Positions 26,196 to 35,293 of a stretch of DNA of 64,000 bases are shown one piece after another. The notes beneath the pieces are model-generated. The model worked only from the letters and a program-made list of their open reading frames with translations. It did not search any database and was not told where the DNA came from. The stretch is from a bacterium (GTDB lineage: Bacteria > Desulfobacterota > Binatia > DP-6): positions 309,257 through 373,256 of the forward strand of contig JAHCID010000003.1 in the NCBI GenBank assembly GCA_026129405.1, written 5' to 3'. Each line of letters begins with the position of its first letter. Within the stretch, counting starts at the first letter, position 1. A program made the translations under genes and the position numbers.

Positions 26196-28832
26196 TCAGA
26201 GCGTGAGGCCGCCGAGCGCACCCGAAGCCCCCGTGAGCGCCGCGCCGAGGGCAGACGCGACGTCGGCCGGGATCTGCTTGCCGGACTGCTTGCCGACGTA
26301 CTTGCCGAGCGCCTTCAGCTGCTTCGTGGCCGCCTTGCGCGCCTTCACCGCCTTCTTGCCGCTGCTGGCACCGACCACGTCGACCTTCGTGCGGATGGCG
26401 CGGAGGCCCTTCGGCAGCTTCTTCGCGGCCTTCTTGCCGAGCTGGCCGCTCGCGCCGGCGACGATGGCAGCCGCGGTCTCGAGGCGGCAGGTGACGCTGC
26501 CGATGCCGACCTTCGGCACGTTCTCGCAGCCGGCGGCGTCGCTGCACGCGTCGTCGGTGCAGAGATCGCCGTCGTCGCACTGCGGCGCGGTGCCGGCGAC
26601 GCAGCCGACCGCCGGATCGCACGTCTCGGTGCCGTTGCAGGCCTGGCCGTCGTCGCAGGCGATGGGCGTGCTGACGCAGCCGACCGCCGGGTTGCACGAG
26701 TCCTGCGTGCAGGCGTCGCCGTCATCGCACGACGGCGGGTCGGCGGGCGTGCAGATGCCGGCGATGCACGCTGCGTCGCCGCACTCGCCGAGCGGGGTGC
26801 AGTCGCCGTGCTCGGCGCACTGGATGCACGCCTCGGTCGACTCGGGCGTGCACAGCTCGCCCACCTCGCACACGCCCGCGAGGCAGGACGAGGGCGTCGT
26901 GCCGTTCGCGGCGCCGTCGTCGCACTCCTCGAAGCAGTCGATGGTGCCGTTGCCGCACTCCTCGGTGCGGCAGCTCGCGCTGCAGCCGTCGCAGGAGACC
27001 GTGTTGAAGTCGTCGCACTCCTCGCCGCACTCGACGACGCCGTTGCCGCAGCCCTCGATCTCGCAGAAGGCGTTGCAGCCGTCGCAGTTCGCCGTGTTGC
27101 CGTCGTCGCACTGCTCGCCGGGGTCGGGGTTGCCGTTGCCGCAGCCGGGCGGCGCCTGCTTCGCGCAGGCGGTGCTGCAGGTGAGCGAGCCCTCGGGTCC
27201 GTCGTCGCACTCCTCGGCGCACTCGATGATGCCGTTGCCGCAGGTCTCGACCTGGCAGGTCGCCGAGCAGCCGTCGCACGAGCTCGTGTTGGAGTCGTCG
27301 CAGCCCTCGAGGTTGTCGGTGATCCCGTCGCCGCAGACGTTGGTAGCGCGCGAGCAGTCGGCGGCGCAGCCGTCGCCGTCCTCGGTGTTCATGTCGTCGC
27401 ACGCCTCGCCGGGGTCGAGGATGCCGTTGCCGCAGATCTGGCAGCGGCACTGCTCGGAGCAGGTCACGCCCTGACCGCAGACGCCCGAGAGCGCGCCGTC
27501 GCACTCTTCGCCCGTGTCGAGGAACTCGTTGCCGCAGCCGACGCCGCCGCAGGGGATGAGGTCGATATCCATGACCTTGGTGGCCGCGGGCACGATGCTG
27601 GCCCCGGTGGTGATGGGCTCCTTGGTGAGCCAGCGCAGCTCGTTCTGCTGGGTCGCCCGCATGGTGCCCGCGACGGTGAGCTGACCGCCGCTGCCGAGAC
27701 GGATGCGCCCGCCGCTGCCGCGCGCGTCGACGACACGGCCGCCGGGCAGGGTGAGGTCGCACTGGGCGCGGATGTCGACCTCGCCGCCGCCGAACGCGTC
27801 GCTGCCGCGGGCGTCGATGTTGCCGAGCACGACCTTGCGGCTGGCCTCGATCTGCACGAGCGGCCCGGTGGTTCCGACGCCGACGGTGCTGCCGTTGATG
27901 CTGACGCTGCCGACCTGGATGAAGTCCTCGCCGGCGGAGATGTCGACGTCGCCGCCCGAGCCCGAGGGCCCGCCGCCGGTGACGTCGATGCTGCCGCTCA
28001 GCTCGACGCTGCCGGTGAAGGCGGTGACGGTGAGGTCGCCGCCGTCGCCGCCGAACGCGCCGCCGGCGCGGCCGGCGAGCCGCAGCGCGCCGGAGAGGGC
28101 CACGCGGCCGTCCACCGAGTCGATCTCGATGGTGCCGCCGGAGCCGTCGACGGCCTTCGCCTGGAGATCGAGGATACCGCCGAGGTTCACGTCGTCGTCC
28201 GCGACCACGGAGAAGGACCCGCCGAGATCCTGGCCGGTGAGGTCGATCTTGCCGCTGAGCGTCACCGAGGCGTCGGAGATCAGGTCGACGGCGCCGCCGC
28301 TGCTGAAGCCCTGCGCGCCGCCGGTCGCGGTGATGTCCCCCGTGATGACGATGTCGCCGGCGGTGATGGCGACGTCGCCGCCGCTCTCGTCGGCGGAGGT
28401 GGCCTTGGCGGTGATCTGCCCGTCGACCTGCACGCGGCCCCCGGCGGTGAGCGCCACACGGCCGGGGAAGGACGCGTTGACGTCGATCTTCGCGGCGTTG
28501 CTGCCCGCCTTCTGGATGCGGATGTCGTTCACCGCGTCGATGCTGAGAAGGCCGCCGGAGCCGACGAGGGCCGCGTTGGTCTCCATGATCACGCTGCCGG
28601 CGACGATGCGGAAGTCGCCGCCGCCGAAGTCGATCTTGGCGCCCTGCTTCAGCACCAGCGTGCGCGCGCCGAAGTCGAAGGTGACGATGGCGGGGCCGGG
28701 GATCGTCCAGTTCCCGGTCACGGTGCATGGGTTCGCGGCAGGCGCACACAGGTCGTTGGGCGAGTTCGCCGGTGCGGCGAACGCCATGGTGGCCGCGAGG
28801 ACGAGCGGGGCAGCGAGCAGGACGCGGGTCAT
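26196..28832 (-). CDS. Exported cysteine-rich protein: beta-helix-like half, Myxococcus-type Cys repeats, basic tail
   Basis: An 878-residue protein. The signal peptide ends AMAFAAPA (residue ~20). Residues ~25-430 are Gly/Asp/Val-rich repeats (for example GGDVAITAGDIVITGDITAT) that look like a right-handed beta-helix. Next come about eight Cys repeats of the form CGNGxxDxGExCDDGNTxxCDGC (the Myxococcus Cys-rich/DUF4215 type), then three CDDGxxCxxDxC units. A tail of about 95 residues starting VTCRLETA is rich in Lys and Ala (GKKAAKKLPKGL) and predicted helical. Three other proteins in the window share this layout of tail. It is presumably secreted or surface-bound. A sigma-54-like element ends 16 bases before the ATG; there is no clear ribosome-binding site. 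Confidence 0.85.
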   Translation of the reverse strand: MTRVLLAAPLVLAATMAFAAPANSPNDLCAPAANPCTVTGNWTIPGPAIVTFDFGARTLVLKQGAKIDFGGGDFRIVAGSVIMETNAALVGSGGLLSIDAVNDIRIQKAGSNAAKIDVNASFPGRVALTAGGRVQVDGQITAKATSADESGGDVAITAGDIVITGDITATGGAQGFSSGGAVDLISDASVTLSGKIDLTGQDLGGSFSVVADDDVNLGGILDLQAKAVDGSGGTIEIDSVDGRVALSGALRLAGRAGGAFGGDGGDLTVTAFTGSVELSGSIDVTGGGPSGSGGDVDISAGEDFIQVGSVSINGSTVGVGTTGPLVQIEASRKVVLGNIDARGSDAFGGGEVDIRAQCDLTLPGGRVVDARGSGGRIRLGSGGQLTVAGTMRATQQNELRWLTKEPITTGASIVPAATKVMDIDLIPCGGVGCGNEFLDTGEECDGALSGVCGQGVTCSEQCRCQICGNGILDPGEACDDMNTEDGDGCAADCSRATNVCGDGITDNLEGCDDSNTSSCDGCSATCQVETCGNGIIECAEECDDGPEGSLTCSTACAKQAPPGCGNGNPDPGEQCDDGNTANCDGCNAFCEIEGCGNGVVECGEECDDFNTVSCDGCSASCRTEECGNGTIDCFEECDDGAANGTTPSSCLAGVCEVGELCTPESTEACIQCAEHGDCTPLGECGDAACIAGICTPADPPSCDDGDACTQDSCNPAVGCVSTPIACDDGQACNGTETCDPAVGCVAGTAPQCDDGDLCTDDACSDAAGCENVPKVGIGSVTCRLETAAAIVAGASGQLGKKAAKKLPKGLRAIRTKVDVVGASSGKKAVKARKAATKQLKALGKYVGKQSGKQIPADVASALGAALTGASGALGGLTL

Positions 28833-28847
28833 CGTGCGGCGGCAGAG

Positions 28848-28863
28848 AGCAACCGGCGTGCCC
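28848..28863 (-). promoter_or_regulatory. Sigma-54-like -24/-12 element before the 26.2-28.8 kb gene
   Basis: GGGCACGCCGGTTGCT has GG-N10-GC spacing and differs from TGGCACGN4TTGCT only at the first base. The C of the -12 GC (28849) is 17 bases from the A of the start codon. Confidence 0.6.
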
Positions 28864-28957
28864 TGGAGCGGCGTGCGTGGCAGCGGCGCAAGGCCTGATC
28901 GTGCAAGGGCGAAATGGCCGCCTTGCGCTACGCCACGAATCGCATGATTGCAAGGCT

Positions 28958-28973
28958 CGGGCGCGCGCGCCCG
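28958..28973. terminator. GC palindrome after the 29-32.7 kb gene
   Basis: CGGGCGCGCGCGCCCG is a perfect 16-base palindrome 23 bases beyond the stop of the minus-strand gene at 28996. There is no T-run, so it is a candidate terminator only. Confidence 0.35.
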
Positions 28974-28995
28974 GGCGCACGCCGATGAGTCGCAG

Positions 28996-31900
28996 TCAGC
29001 GCACGGCGCGGACGGCTCCCGAGGCGCCGTCGGCGTACCGCGCGAGTGCGGTGGCGAGCGCCGGATCGAGGCGGCGTCCCTGCGCCCGCGTGACGTTGCG
29101 GCCGAGCGCGCCCACGCGCTTCGTCGCCTTCGCCAGCTGCTTCTTGCGCTTGCCCGCCTTGGTCGTGCCCTCGGCCGCGCGCAGCGCCGCGCGCACCTTC
29201 GTGACCAGGGCGCCGAGCTTGCGCCGGACCTTCGGCGCCGCCGCCTCGGCCGGTGCCGCCGCGAGCGCCGCGGCGAAGCCGTCGAGCTTGCAGTGCACGG
29301 CGGCGAAGCCCGTGCGCTCCTCGTGCGTGCAGCCGACGACGTCGTCGCACGCGTCGTCGGTGCAGAGGTCGCCGTCGTCGCAGTTGGGCATGGTCCCCGC
29401 GACGCAGCCGCTCGTCGGGTCGCACAGCTCGGCCCCGTTGCAGGCGCGGCCGTCGTCGCAGGCGCGCGGCGTGTGCGTGCAGCCCGCGGCGCTCGGGCAG
29501 GCGTCGATGGTGCAGGCGTTGCCGTCGTCGCAGGCGAGCGGGGCGACGTCGACGCAGACGCCGCCCTCGCACGCCACGCCGCCGCAGCGCCCGAGCGGGT
29601 CGCAGTCGACGTCGCTCGCGCACGCGGTGCAGGTGGGCTCGGGTGCGTGCCGGCACTCGTTCAGATCGAGGTCGCAGGTGTCGGTGGTGCAGGCGTTGGC
29701 GTCGTCGCACTGGTTCGCGAGGCCGCTGCAGCAGCCGGCGCGCGCCTGATGCTGGCAGCCCGTTTCGGGGTCGCAGAAATCGTCGGTGCAGGGGTCGGCG
29801 TCGTCGCAGTCGAGCGGCGCCGCCGGCGTGCAGGCGCCGGCGACGCAGGTCGCGGGCTCGCAGAGGTCGCCGCAGCCGCCGATCTGGCCGACGAGCGGCG
29901 TGTGCGCACAGCGCCCGTCGCCGTCGCAGAGGTCGGCGGTGCAGGGGTCGGCGTCGTCGCAGTCCGACGCGGTCGTGCAGCAGGACGGATCCGGCGTCAC
30001 CACGCAGCTCCCGTCGACGCAGGTCGCGAGCTCGCAGGCGCCCGCAGCGCACGGCCGGGTCGCACTGCAGCAGCCCGGCACGAGCACGCCGACACAGCCG
30101 CCCGGGACGCTCGGGTTGCAGCTGATCTCCGTGCACGGGTCCGCGTCCTGGCACACCGGCGGCGTGCCCGCCTCGCAGCCGCCGGCGGTGCAGGTCTCCT
30201 CGCCGTTGCAGGCGTCGCCGTCGTTGCAGGGCGTGCCCGGCAGACACGCGCCCGAGGTCGGGTCGCACACCTCGATGCCGTTGCACGGATCCCCGTCGCT
30301 GCACACGATCGGCGCTCCGGGCACGCAGACGCCGCCGCTGCACGTCTCGAGGCCGTTGCAGGCATTCTGGTCGCGGCAGTCGAGGTCGTCCTCGCACTCG
30401 GGCGCCGGGCCGCAGCCGCTGCCCGGCGTGCAGAGCTCGCCGGGAGCGCACGCGAGGGGCGTTCCCGGGCGACAGACGCCGCCGCCGCAGCGGTCGCCGG
30501 TGGTGCAGACGTCGCCGTCGTCGCAGACGGCGGTGGTGTTGGTGTGGACGCAGCCCGTGGCCGGGTTGCAGGCGTCGGCGGTGCAGGGGTTACCGTCGTC
30601 GCACGAGAGCGGCGTGTGCTTGCAGCCGAGCTGCGCGTCGCAGGTGTCGACGGTGCAGGCGTTGGCGTCGTTGCAGGAGAGCGTCGAGCCCTGGCAGAGC
30701 CCGTTCGTGTCGCACTTGCCGGTGACGCACGCGCTGCCGGTGTCGCAGGTGTTGCCCGCCTGCTTCAACGGGAAGACGCAGCCCGAGGTCTCGTCGCAGG
30801 TGTCGTCGGTGCAGGGGAACCCGTCGACGCACGACTGGCGGCGGCACTGCGGCGAGCACCAGGCGTCCTGGCCGCAGCGCGGGCCGGTGCCTGCATCGCA
30901 GGTCTCCGGCCACTCGGTCAGCCCGTCGCCGCAGGTCGGGCACGGCACGAGGCAGCCGGCCGGGGCGTTGCCCTGCGCACAGGCGACCCGCTCACAGCAC
31001 GCGGCGCTCGTGCCGCCGCCCGGACAGGCGCAGGCCCCGAGGGCGGGCGTGACGACGCCGCCGGGCTCGATGCGGAGCCCGGTCTGATCTCCCGCCATCG
31101 GACGCACCGCGGTCTGCGTTCCGCTGCTCGTCAGCCGGCCCCACACGCGCACCAGCCGGCGGGCGACGATTTCGGTGCGCCCCTGGGCGTTGCCGCTGCC
31201 GTCGACCCGGCCGCCCGGGTCGATGGTCACGCCGCAGCCCTCGAGGCTGATGCGGCTCGGCGGTGCCGCGGTCGCGCCCGTGACCGTGACCGGCCCCTGG
31301 ACGAGGAGGTCGCCGGGCTGGTCGTCGACGCCGGCCCGCAGGGTGACGTTGCCCGCCCCGCCGTTGCGCCCGCCGGAGGCCAGCAGCGTCATGCTCGCGC
31401 CCGTGCGCAGCTCGCCGCCGGCGGCGATGTCGATGTCGCCGCCGCCGCCGACGCCGGTGCCGGAGACGTCGAGGCGGCGTCCCGACGTCGGCACCAGGCG
31501 CACCGCGTTCAGCGCCGTGATGCTGATGCTGCCGCCGTCGTTGCCGCCGTCGGCGTTCGCGAGGCCGGCGGCGACGACGTTCTCGGTGACGACGACGTCG
31601 CGGCCCGCCTCCAGCGTGATCTCTCCCGCCACGGCCGAATCGCTGGCGAGCAGCTCGCCGGCGATCTCGACGTCGTGGAGCGCGCTCGTGATGGCGATCA
31701 CGCCTCCGGTGGTGTCGTCCTTGCTCGTCCCGTTCGCGTTGATGCGCTTCTGCACCTGGACGCGCCCGGTCGCGGACAGCGTCACCTCGCTCGCCTGCGC
31801 CTGGGTCGGGGCGGCGAGGACGATCGTGCCTTCCGGGCCGGGCGTCTCGGCCGCCAGGGAGACCAGCCCTTCGCCGTCGACCGTGATGGCGGCGCCGTTG

Positions 31901-32730
31901 CGCTGGAGGCGCAGCTCGCCCGCGGTGGTGAGGAGGTCGACGGACCCGCCACCGGTGGCGACGATCTCGCCTTCGCCGAAGAGGGTCCCACCGGTGACGT
32001 CGATGGAGCCGCCCATCGCTCCGTCGATCGTCGTCGGCTGCTCGAAGCGCACGAGGCCACGCGCGCCGACGTCGATGATGCCCGCACGCGCGGCGAGCTT
32101 GCCGGCGCTGCCGCGCAGGCCGACGCCGCCGTCGCGCGCCTCGACGCGCACCAGGCCGCCGCTGCCGACCCCGTTGGCCTGGAGCTCGATGCGCACGTTG
32201 ACGTCGCCGCGGTTGGCGTCGACGATGATCTCGCCGCCGCTCGAGCCGGCACCCGTGCCCTCGGCGACGATGCGGCCCTTGGTGAGATCGACCGCGCCGT
32301 CGGCGAACAGGGTGAAGGCGCCGCCGCCGCCCGGCCCCGAGAGGTCGATGCGGGCGTTGTTCTGGTCCATCAGGAAGGAGAGGGTGGTCTGCTGCGTGGT
32401 GTGGATGGTGAGACGACCGCCGGCCGCCGTGCCGGTCCCCTTGCCGTCGACCGCCGCGCCGACGCCGACGCTGCCGGCGCGCAGGACGAGGGTCCGCGGG
32501 CCAATGCGCAGGCCGCCGCTGATGACGACGTGGCGCGTCCCGAAGTCCATCTCGCACGACGGCCCCGTCGTCGTGATGAGCGCATCGAGGACGCATTGCT
32601 GGGCGCTGCAGCACTGGGCGTTGGCGAGAAGGGCGGTCGCGTTGCAGGCCTGGGTGATGGGACAGGCGGCCTCCGCCGTGGCGATCAGGGCGACGGAGAG
32701 CAGGGCGAGCACGGCGAGGGCGCGGGTCAT
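28996..32730 (-). CDS. Large exported cysteine-rich repeat protein with basic helical tail
   Basis: A 1,244-residue protein. The signal peptide is ALLSVALIATAEA. A short Cys-rich head (CPITQACNATALL, AQCCSAQQC) precedes a long Gly/Val/Asp beta-helix-like region (residues ~45-590). About 20 cysteine units follow, mainly CDDGNxCTxDxC and CxxGxxCNGxExC, and include a CCS-type variant. The tail starts VHCKLDGFAAAL and continues with the basic KVRRKLGALVTKVR and GKRKKQLAKATKRV, as in the neighbouring gene. ATG 32730 has GGGAGG 5 bases upstream and overlaps the upstream gene's stop (ATGA), so the two are co-translated. Role unknown; an extracellular matrix or surface protein is likely. Confidence 0.85.
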   Translation of the reverse strand: MTRALAVLALLSVALIATAEAACPITQACNATALLANAQCCSAQQCVLDALITTTGPSCEMDFGTRHVVISGGLRIGPRTLVLRAGSVGVGAAVDGKGTGTAAGGRLTIHTTQQTTLSFLMDQNNARIDLSGPGGGGAFTLFADGAVDLTKGRIVAEGTGAGSSGGEIIVDANRGDVNVRIELQANGVGSGGLVRVEARDGGVGLRGSAGKLAARAGIIDVGARGLVRFEQPTTIDGAMGGSIDVTGGTLFGEGEIVATGGGSVDLLTTAGELRLQRNGAAITVDGEGLVSLAAETPGPEGTIVLAAPTQAQASEVTLSATGRVQVQKRINANGTSKDDTTGGVIAITSALHDVEIAGELLASDSAVAGEITLEAGRDVVVTENVVAAGLANADGGNDGGSISITALNAVRLVPTSGRRLDVSGTGVGGGGDIDIAAGGELRTGASMTLLASGGRNGGAGNVTLRAGVDDQPGDLLVQGPVTVTGATAAPPSRISLEGCGVTIDPGGRVDGSGNAQGRTEIVARRLVRVWGRLTSSGTQTAVRPMAGDQTGLRIEPGGVVTPALGACACPGGGTSAACCERVACAQGNAPAGCLVPCPTCGDGLTEWPETCDAGTGPRCGQDAWCSPQCRRQSCVDGFPCTDDTCDETSGCVFPLKQAGNTCDTGSACVTGKCDTNGLCQGSTLSCNDANACTVDTCDAQLGCKHTPLSCDDGNPCTADACNPATGCVHTNTTAVCDDGDVCTTGDRCGGGVCRPGTPLACAPGELCTPGSGCGPAPECEDDLDCRDQNACNGLETCSGGVCVPGAPIVCSDGDPCNGIEVCDPTSGACLPGTPCNDGDACNGEETCTAGGCEAGTPPVCQDADPCTEISCNPSVPGGCVGVLVPGCCSATRPCAAGACELATCVDGSCVVTPDPSCCTTASDCDDADPCTADLCDGDGRCAHTPLVGQIGGCGDLCEPATCVAGACTPAAPLDCDDADPCTDDFCDPETGCQHQARAGCCSGLANQCDDANACTTDTCDLDLNECRHAPEPTCTACASDVDCDPLGRCGGVACEGGVCVDVAPLACDDGNACTIDACPSAAGCTHTPRACDDGRACNGAELCDPTSGCVAGTMPNCDDGDLCTDDACDDVVGCTHEERTGFAAVHCKLDGFAAALAAAPAEAAAPKVRRKLGALVTKVRAALRAAEGTTKAGKRKKQLAKATKRVGALGRNVTRAQGRRLDPALATALARYADGASGAVRAVR

Positions 32731-33350
32731 CGGGCCTCCCGGTCCGCACGGCGGGTGCGGCGGCGCCCGTCGCGTCCATTGTCGGCGACCCGCCCGCCCT
32801 CGAGACGCGGCGGCCGTCCGCTCCGCGCGACACCGTCGCGGCCGTTGTCCTCGGCGACGCAGTCGATCAGCTCCGTGTCGTCGCCGCGGACGAGGAAGCC
32901 GTCGCGCCGGTTGTCGCGCGCGGCCACGGCGACGGCACGCGCGAGGGCGCCCGGGCCTGCCGACACGCCCACGTCGAAGCGCTCGACCCCGCCGGGCCCT
33001 GCGAGCACCACGCCGCCGCCGAGCACGCGCAGGCCGGTGCCGCGTCCGGCCCCGCGCAGCACGACGCCATCGAGCGTCACCGTGACCGGGGCGGACGCAT
33101 CGATGACGAGGCCGTCGGTGGCACACGTGCCAACGGCGACGGGATCGTCGGCACGCAGACGCACGTCGCTGACGACGACGTCGCCGCACGCACAGCGTAT
33201 CGCCGTGCCGCGACCGTCGACGTCGTCGCCGCAGCGGCGTGCCTCCGCCGGCAGGACACCGGCCGCCGAGACCAGCAGCGCGAGCAGGAGCGGGAGCGAC
33301 GCGCGGCGCGGCAGGGGACGCCGCGACGACGCCCGGACGAGAGGACGCAT
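32727..33350 (-). CDS. Small exported beta-helix-like protein
   Basis: A 207-residue protein with a twin-arginine-rich N-region and hydrophobic core (SLPLLLALLVSAAGVLPAEA). The mature part starts CGDDVDGRGTAIRCACGD and continues with short repeats such as GLVIDASAPVTVTLDGVVL and VAARDNRRDGFLVRGDD, typical of NosD/parallel beta-helix proteins. It ends in a basic RRRTRRADREAR stretch and is short for a beta-helix, so it may be truncated. The stop overlaps the start of the large cysteine-rich gene (ATGA), suggesting that the two products act together. It is divergent from the prepilin gene. Confidence 0.72.
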   Translation of the reverse strand: MRPLVRASSRRPLPRRASLPLLLALLVSAAGVLPAEARRCGDDVDGRGTAIRCACGDVVVSDVRLRADDPVAVGTCATDGLVIDASAPVTVTLDGVVLRGAGRGTGLRVLGGGVVLAGPGGVERFDVGVSAGPGALARAVAVAARDNRRDGFLVRGDDTELIDCVAEDNGRDGVARSGRPPRLEGGRVADNGRDGRRRTRRADREAR

Positions 33351-33497
33351 GCGGGCGCGGACCCTAGCCGATGTCGGCCGATCTGGCCATCGCGAAGCGC
33401 ATGGCGAGTCGGCGGGTTACGTCACGGCCGCGTCGCCCGAAGCGCCACCGCATCGACGCTCCGGGCGGAAAGCCCCGGCCGCGCGTGGATGGCCGGC

Positions 33498-33513
33498 TGG
33501 CACCTCGCTTGCA
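33498..33513 (+). promoter_or_regulatory. Sigma-54 promoter element of the prepilin gene
   Basis: TGGCACCTCGCTTGCA matches the -24/-12 consensus at every conserved position (GG-N10-GC). Pilin genes are classic sigma-54 targets. The -12 C (33512) is 15 bases from the start codon. Confidence 0.75.
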
Positions 33514-33526
33514 GCCGCGGAGCACC

Positions 33527-33898
33527 ATGGCACGCAAGCAAGACAGCGGCGGTTTCACGCTGGTCGAGCTGCTGGTGGTCGTGTCGATCGTGGGGATACT
33601 GGTCGCGATCGCGCTGCCGAGCTTCGCCGGCCGCCAGGGCAAGGCATACGACGCGCGCGTCCAGTCCGATCTGCGCCGCGCGGCCGCGGGCCAGGAAGCC
33701 TACTTCACCGATCACTTCACGTACTCGAGCGACTGCAACGATCTGCCCGGCTTCGAAACCTCCGACGGCGTCGTCATCACCGACTGTGCCGGCGACGCGA
33801 ACGGATTCACGCTCACCACCGACCACCCCCGCGCCACGCGAAGCTGCACCTGGTCGAGCGGCGGCTCGCCGTCGATGACCTGCGCCCCCAAGTCCTGA
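33527..33898 (+). CDS. Type IV prepilin-like protein
   Basis: A 123-residue protein with a 9-residue basic leader ending in GG, then FTLVELLVVVSIVGILVAIA, the class-III signal with Glu at +5 cleaved and N-methylated by PilD. The globular part has four cysteines, two of them near the C-terminus as in a pilin D-region (SCTWSSGGSPSMTC). The length fits a short PilA/PilE-type major pilin or a minor pilin. GGAG lies 4 bases before the ATG, but the sigma-54 element overlaps this leader. No pilus assembly genes are nearby, so it is a solitary pilin gene. Confidence 0.9.
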   Translation: MARKQDSGGFTLVELLVVVSIVGILVAIALPSFAGRQGKAYDARVQSDLRRAAAGQEAYFTDHFTYSSDCNDLPGFETSDGVVITDCAGDANGFTLTTDHPRATRSCTWSSGGSPSMTCAPKS

Positions 33899-33988
33899 CC
33901 CGACTCCCAGCCCGCCCACCCCGGAGCTGCCGCGCCGTCCCCCCCGGCGCGGCTTGCTCCACGCGGGCCCGGCGTGTAGCCAGGGCCC

Positions 33989-34228
33989 ATGGTCGACCCC
34001 GACGAAGTCCACACGCGCATCGCGGCGGCGTTGCCCGGCGCGCGCGTCACGGTGGCGGACTCGACGGGCGCCGGCGATCATTTCGAGGTCCACGTGATCG
34101 CGGCCGCGTTCGCGGGCAAGAGCCTCCTCGAGCAGCACCGCATGATCTACGGCGCGCTCGGGGATCTCATGTCGCGCATCCACGCGCTGGCGCTGCGCAC
34201 GGAGCCGGCCGGAGAGGGTGCCGCATGA
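33989..34228 (+). CDS. BolA/IbaG family protein
   Basis: A 79-residue BolA-like protein. The family signature FAGKSLLEQHRMIYGALGDL with its conserved histidine is present, and the central strand reads DHFEVHVIAAAF. BolA-type proteins bind a shared [2Fe-2S] cluster with CGFS glutaredoxins and act in iron-sulfur trafficking or regulation. Its stop overlaps the start of the monothiol glutaredoxin gene (ATGA), which matches this known partnership. Confidence 0.93.
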   Translation: MVDPDEVHTRIAAALPGARVTVADSTGAGDHFEVHVIAAAFAGKSLLEQHRMIYGALGDLMSRIHALALRTEPAGEGAA

Positions 34229-34548
34229 GCGACGTGATCAAGGAGATCGAGCGCGAGATCACCGAGAACCCGGTGGTCATCTACATGAAGGGGACGCCCC
34301 GCTTCCCGATGTGCGGCTTCTCGGCCGCGACGGTCGAGGTGCTGAACGACCTCGGTGTGCCCTTCAAGGCCATCGACATCCTCGCCGAGCAGGACAAGCG
34401 CGAGGGAGTGAAGCAGTTCACGCAATGGCCGACGATCCCGCAGGTGTTCGTGGGCGGCAAGTTCATCGGCGGCTGCGACATCGTGCGTGAGATGCACGCC
34501 AAGGGCGAGCTCGCCGGCCTCGTGCGCGCCGCCGTCGACAAGGCCTAG
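34225..34548 (+). CDS. grxD: Monothiol glutaredoxin (CGFS type)
   Basis: A 107-residue Grx4-type protein. The active site CGFS starts at residue 30, after KGTPRFPM. WPTIPQVFVGGKFIGGCDI carries the glutathione-binding TIP and GG elements. CGFS glutaredoxins carry and deliver [2Fe-2S] clusters and pair with BolA proteins; the partner gene overlaps by 4 bases upstream. Its stop codon shares the palindrome CTAG with the stop of the convergent ydcF-like gene, so the two genes overlap tail to tail. Confidence 0.95.
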   Translation: MSDVIKEIEREITENPVVIYMKGTPRFPMCGFSAATVEVLNDLGVPFKAIDILAEQDKREGVKQFTQWPTIPQVFVGGKFIGGCDIVREMHAKGELAGLVRAAVDKA

Positions 34549-35198
34549 CTCCCCGGCGTGACGCCGGCGCAGGGCGCGAGCCGCCCGCGCTCGCGCAGCC
34601 AGTAGTGCGCGAGCTTCTCCCACTCGCGCAGCACGTACTTCGCGGCGCGCCGATCGCGCCACCAGGCTGCGGCCGGGAAGGGATCGTCGGGGGTGGCCAC
34701 GACGGCGATCTCGGTCTCCGCCGGCAGGAGGCGCCGCAGGATGAGCCGCGCCCGGCGCGTGTGCGCCGGCGAGGTCACCACGACGAGCGTGCGCAGGTCG
34801 TGCCCGCAGGCCCATCGTGCGATCACGCTCGCCTCGCTCACCGTACTGTCGGCGCGCGTCGGCAGGACGGTGAGCGCGTCGGCCGGGACGCCGAGCCCGG
34901 CGAGCGCACGGCCGAGGCGCTCGTGCTCCTCCTCGAGATGCACGCCCAGTGCGCGCAGGGTGTCCTCCGCGGGGTGCAGGCGCGTGCGCGTGGTCACGAT
35001 GCGCGGCGCCACGCCGGCCTTCCAGAGGCGCGCGGCCTCGAGCGCCCGGTCCGGAACCGAGCCGGCGAGCACCACGATCACGTCGGCGCGCGCCGGCAGC
35101 GGATCGGCGACCACGAGGAAGGTCCCCGCGCCGCGCATGGCGAGGAGCGCGAGCCCGACGAGCACCGCCGTCCCCGCCGCCCAACCTCGCCAGCGCAT
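34545..35198 (-). CDS. YdcF-like DUF218 membrane-anchored protein
   Basis: About 217 residues. One N-terminal transmembrane segment (GTAVLVGLALLAMRGAG) is followed by a DUF218 domain: ADVIVVLAGSVPDRALEAARLW, RADSTVSEASVIARWA and LVVVTSPAHTRRARLILRRL. This family (YdcF/SanA/ElyC) is linked to envelope or peptidoglycan metabolism; the biochemical activity is not established. ATG 35198 is preferred over TTG 35237, which only adds a 13-residue extension. The gene is convergent with grxD. Confidence 0.85.
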   Translation of the reverse strand: MRWRGWAAGTAVLVGLALLAMRGAGTFLVVADPLPARADVIVVLAGSVPDRALEAARLWKAGVAPRIVTTRTRLHPAEDTLRALGVHLEEEHERLGRALAGLGVPADALTVLPTRADSTVSEASVIARWACGHDLRTLVVVTSPAHTRRARLILRRLLPAETEIAVVATPDDPFPAAAWWRDRRAAKYVLREWEKLAHYWLRERGRLAPCAGVTPGS

Positions 35199-35293
35199 CG
35201 CACGGGCAGCGTAGGAGCGGGTAGGGGAGACGGTCAAGCAGCGGTGCTGCGCGGGTGTTGACGGCGCGCGCGGCGCGCGGCTCTGCTGGCGCC

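Noticed and set aside
26154-34548. Several 400-1,800-codon plus-strand frames opposite the cysteine-rich genes
   Set aside because: They arise because Cys/Asp/Gly codons leave the antisense frames without stops; no signal peptide or domain is present.
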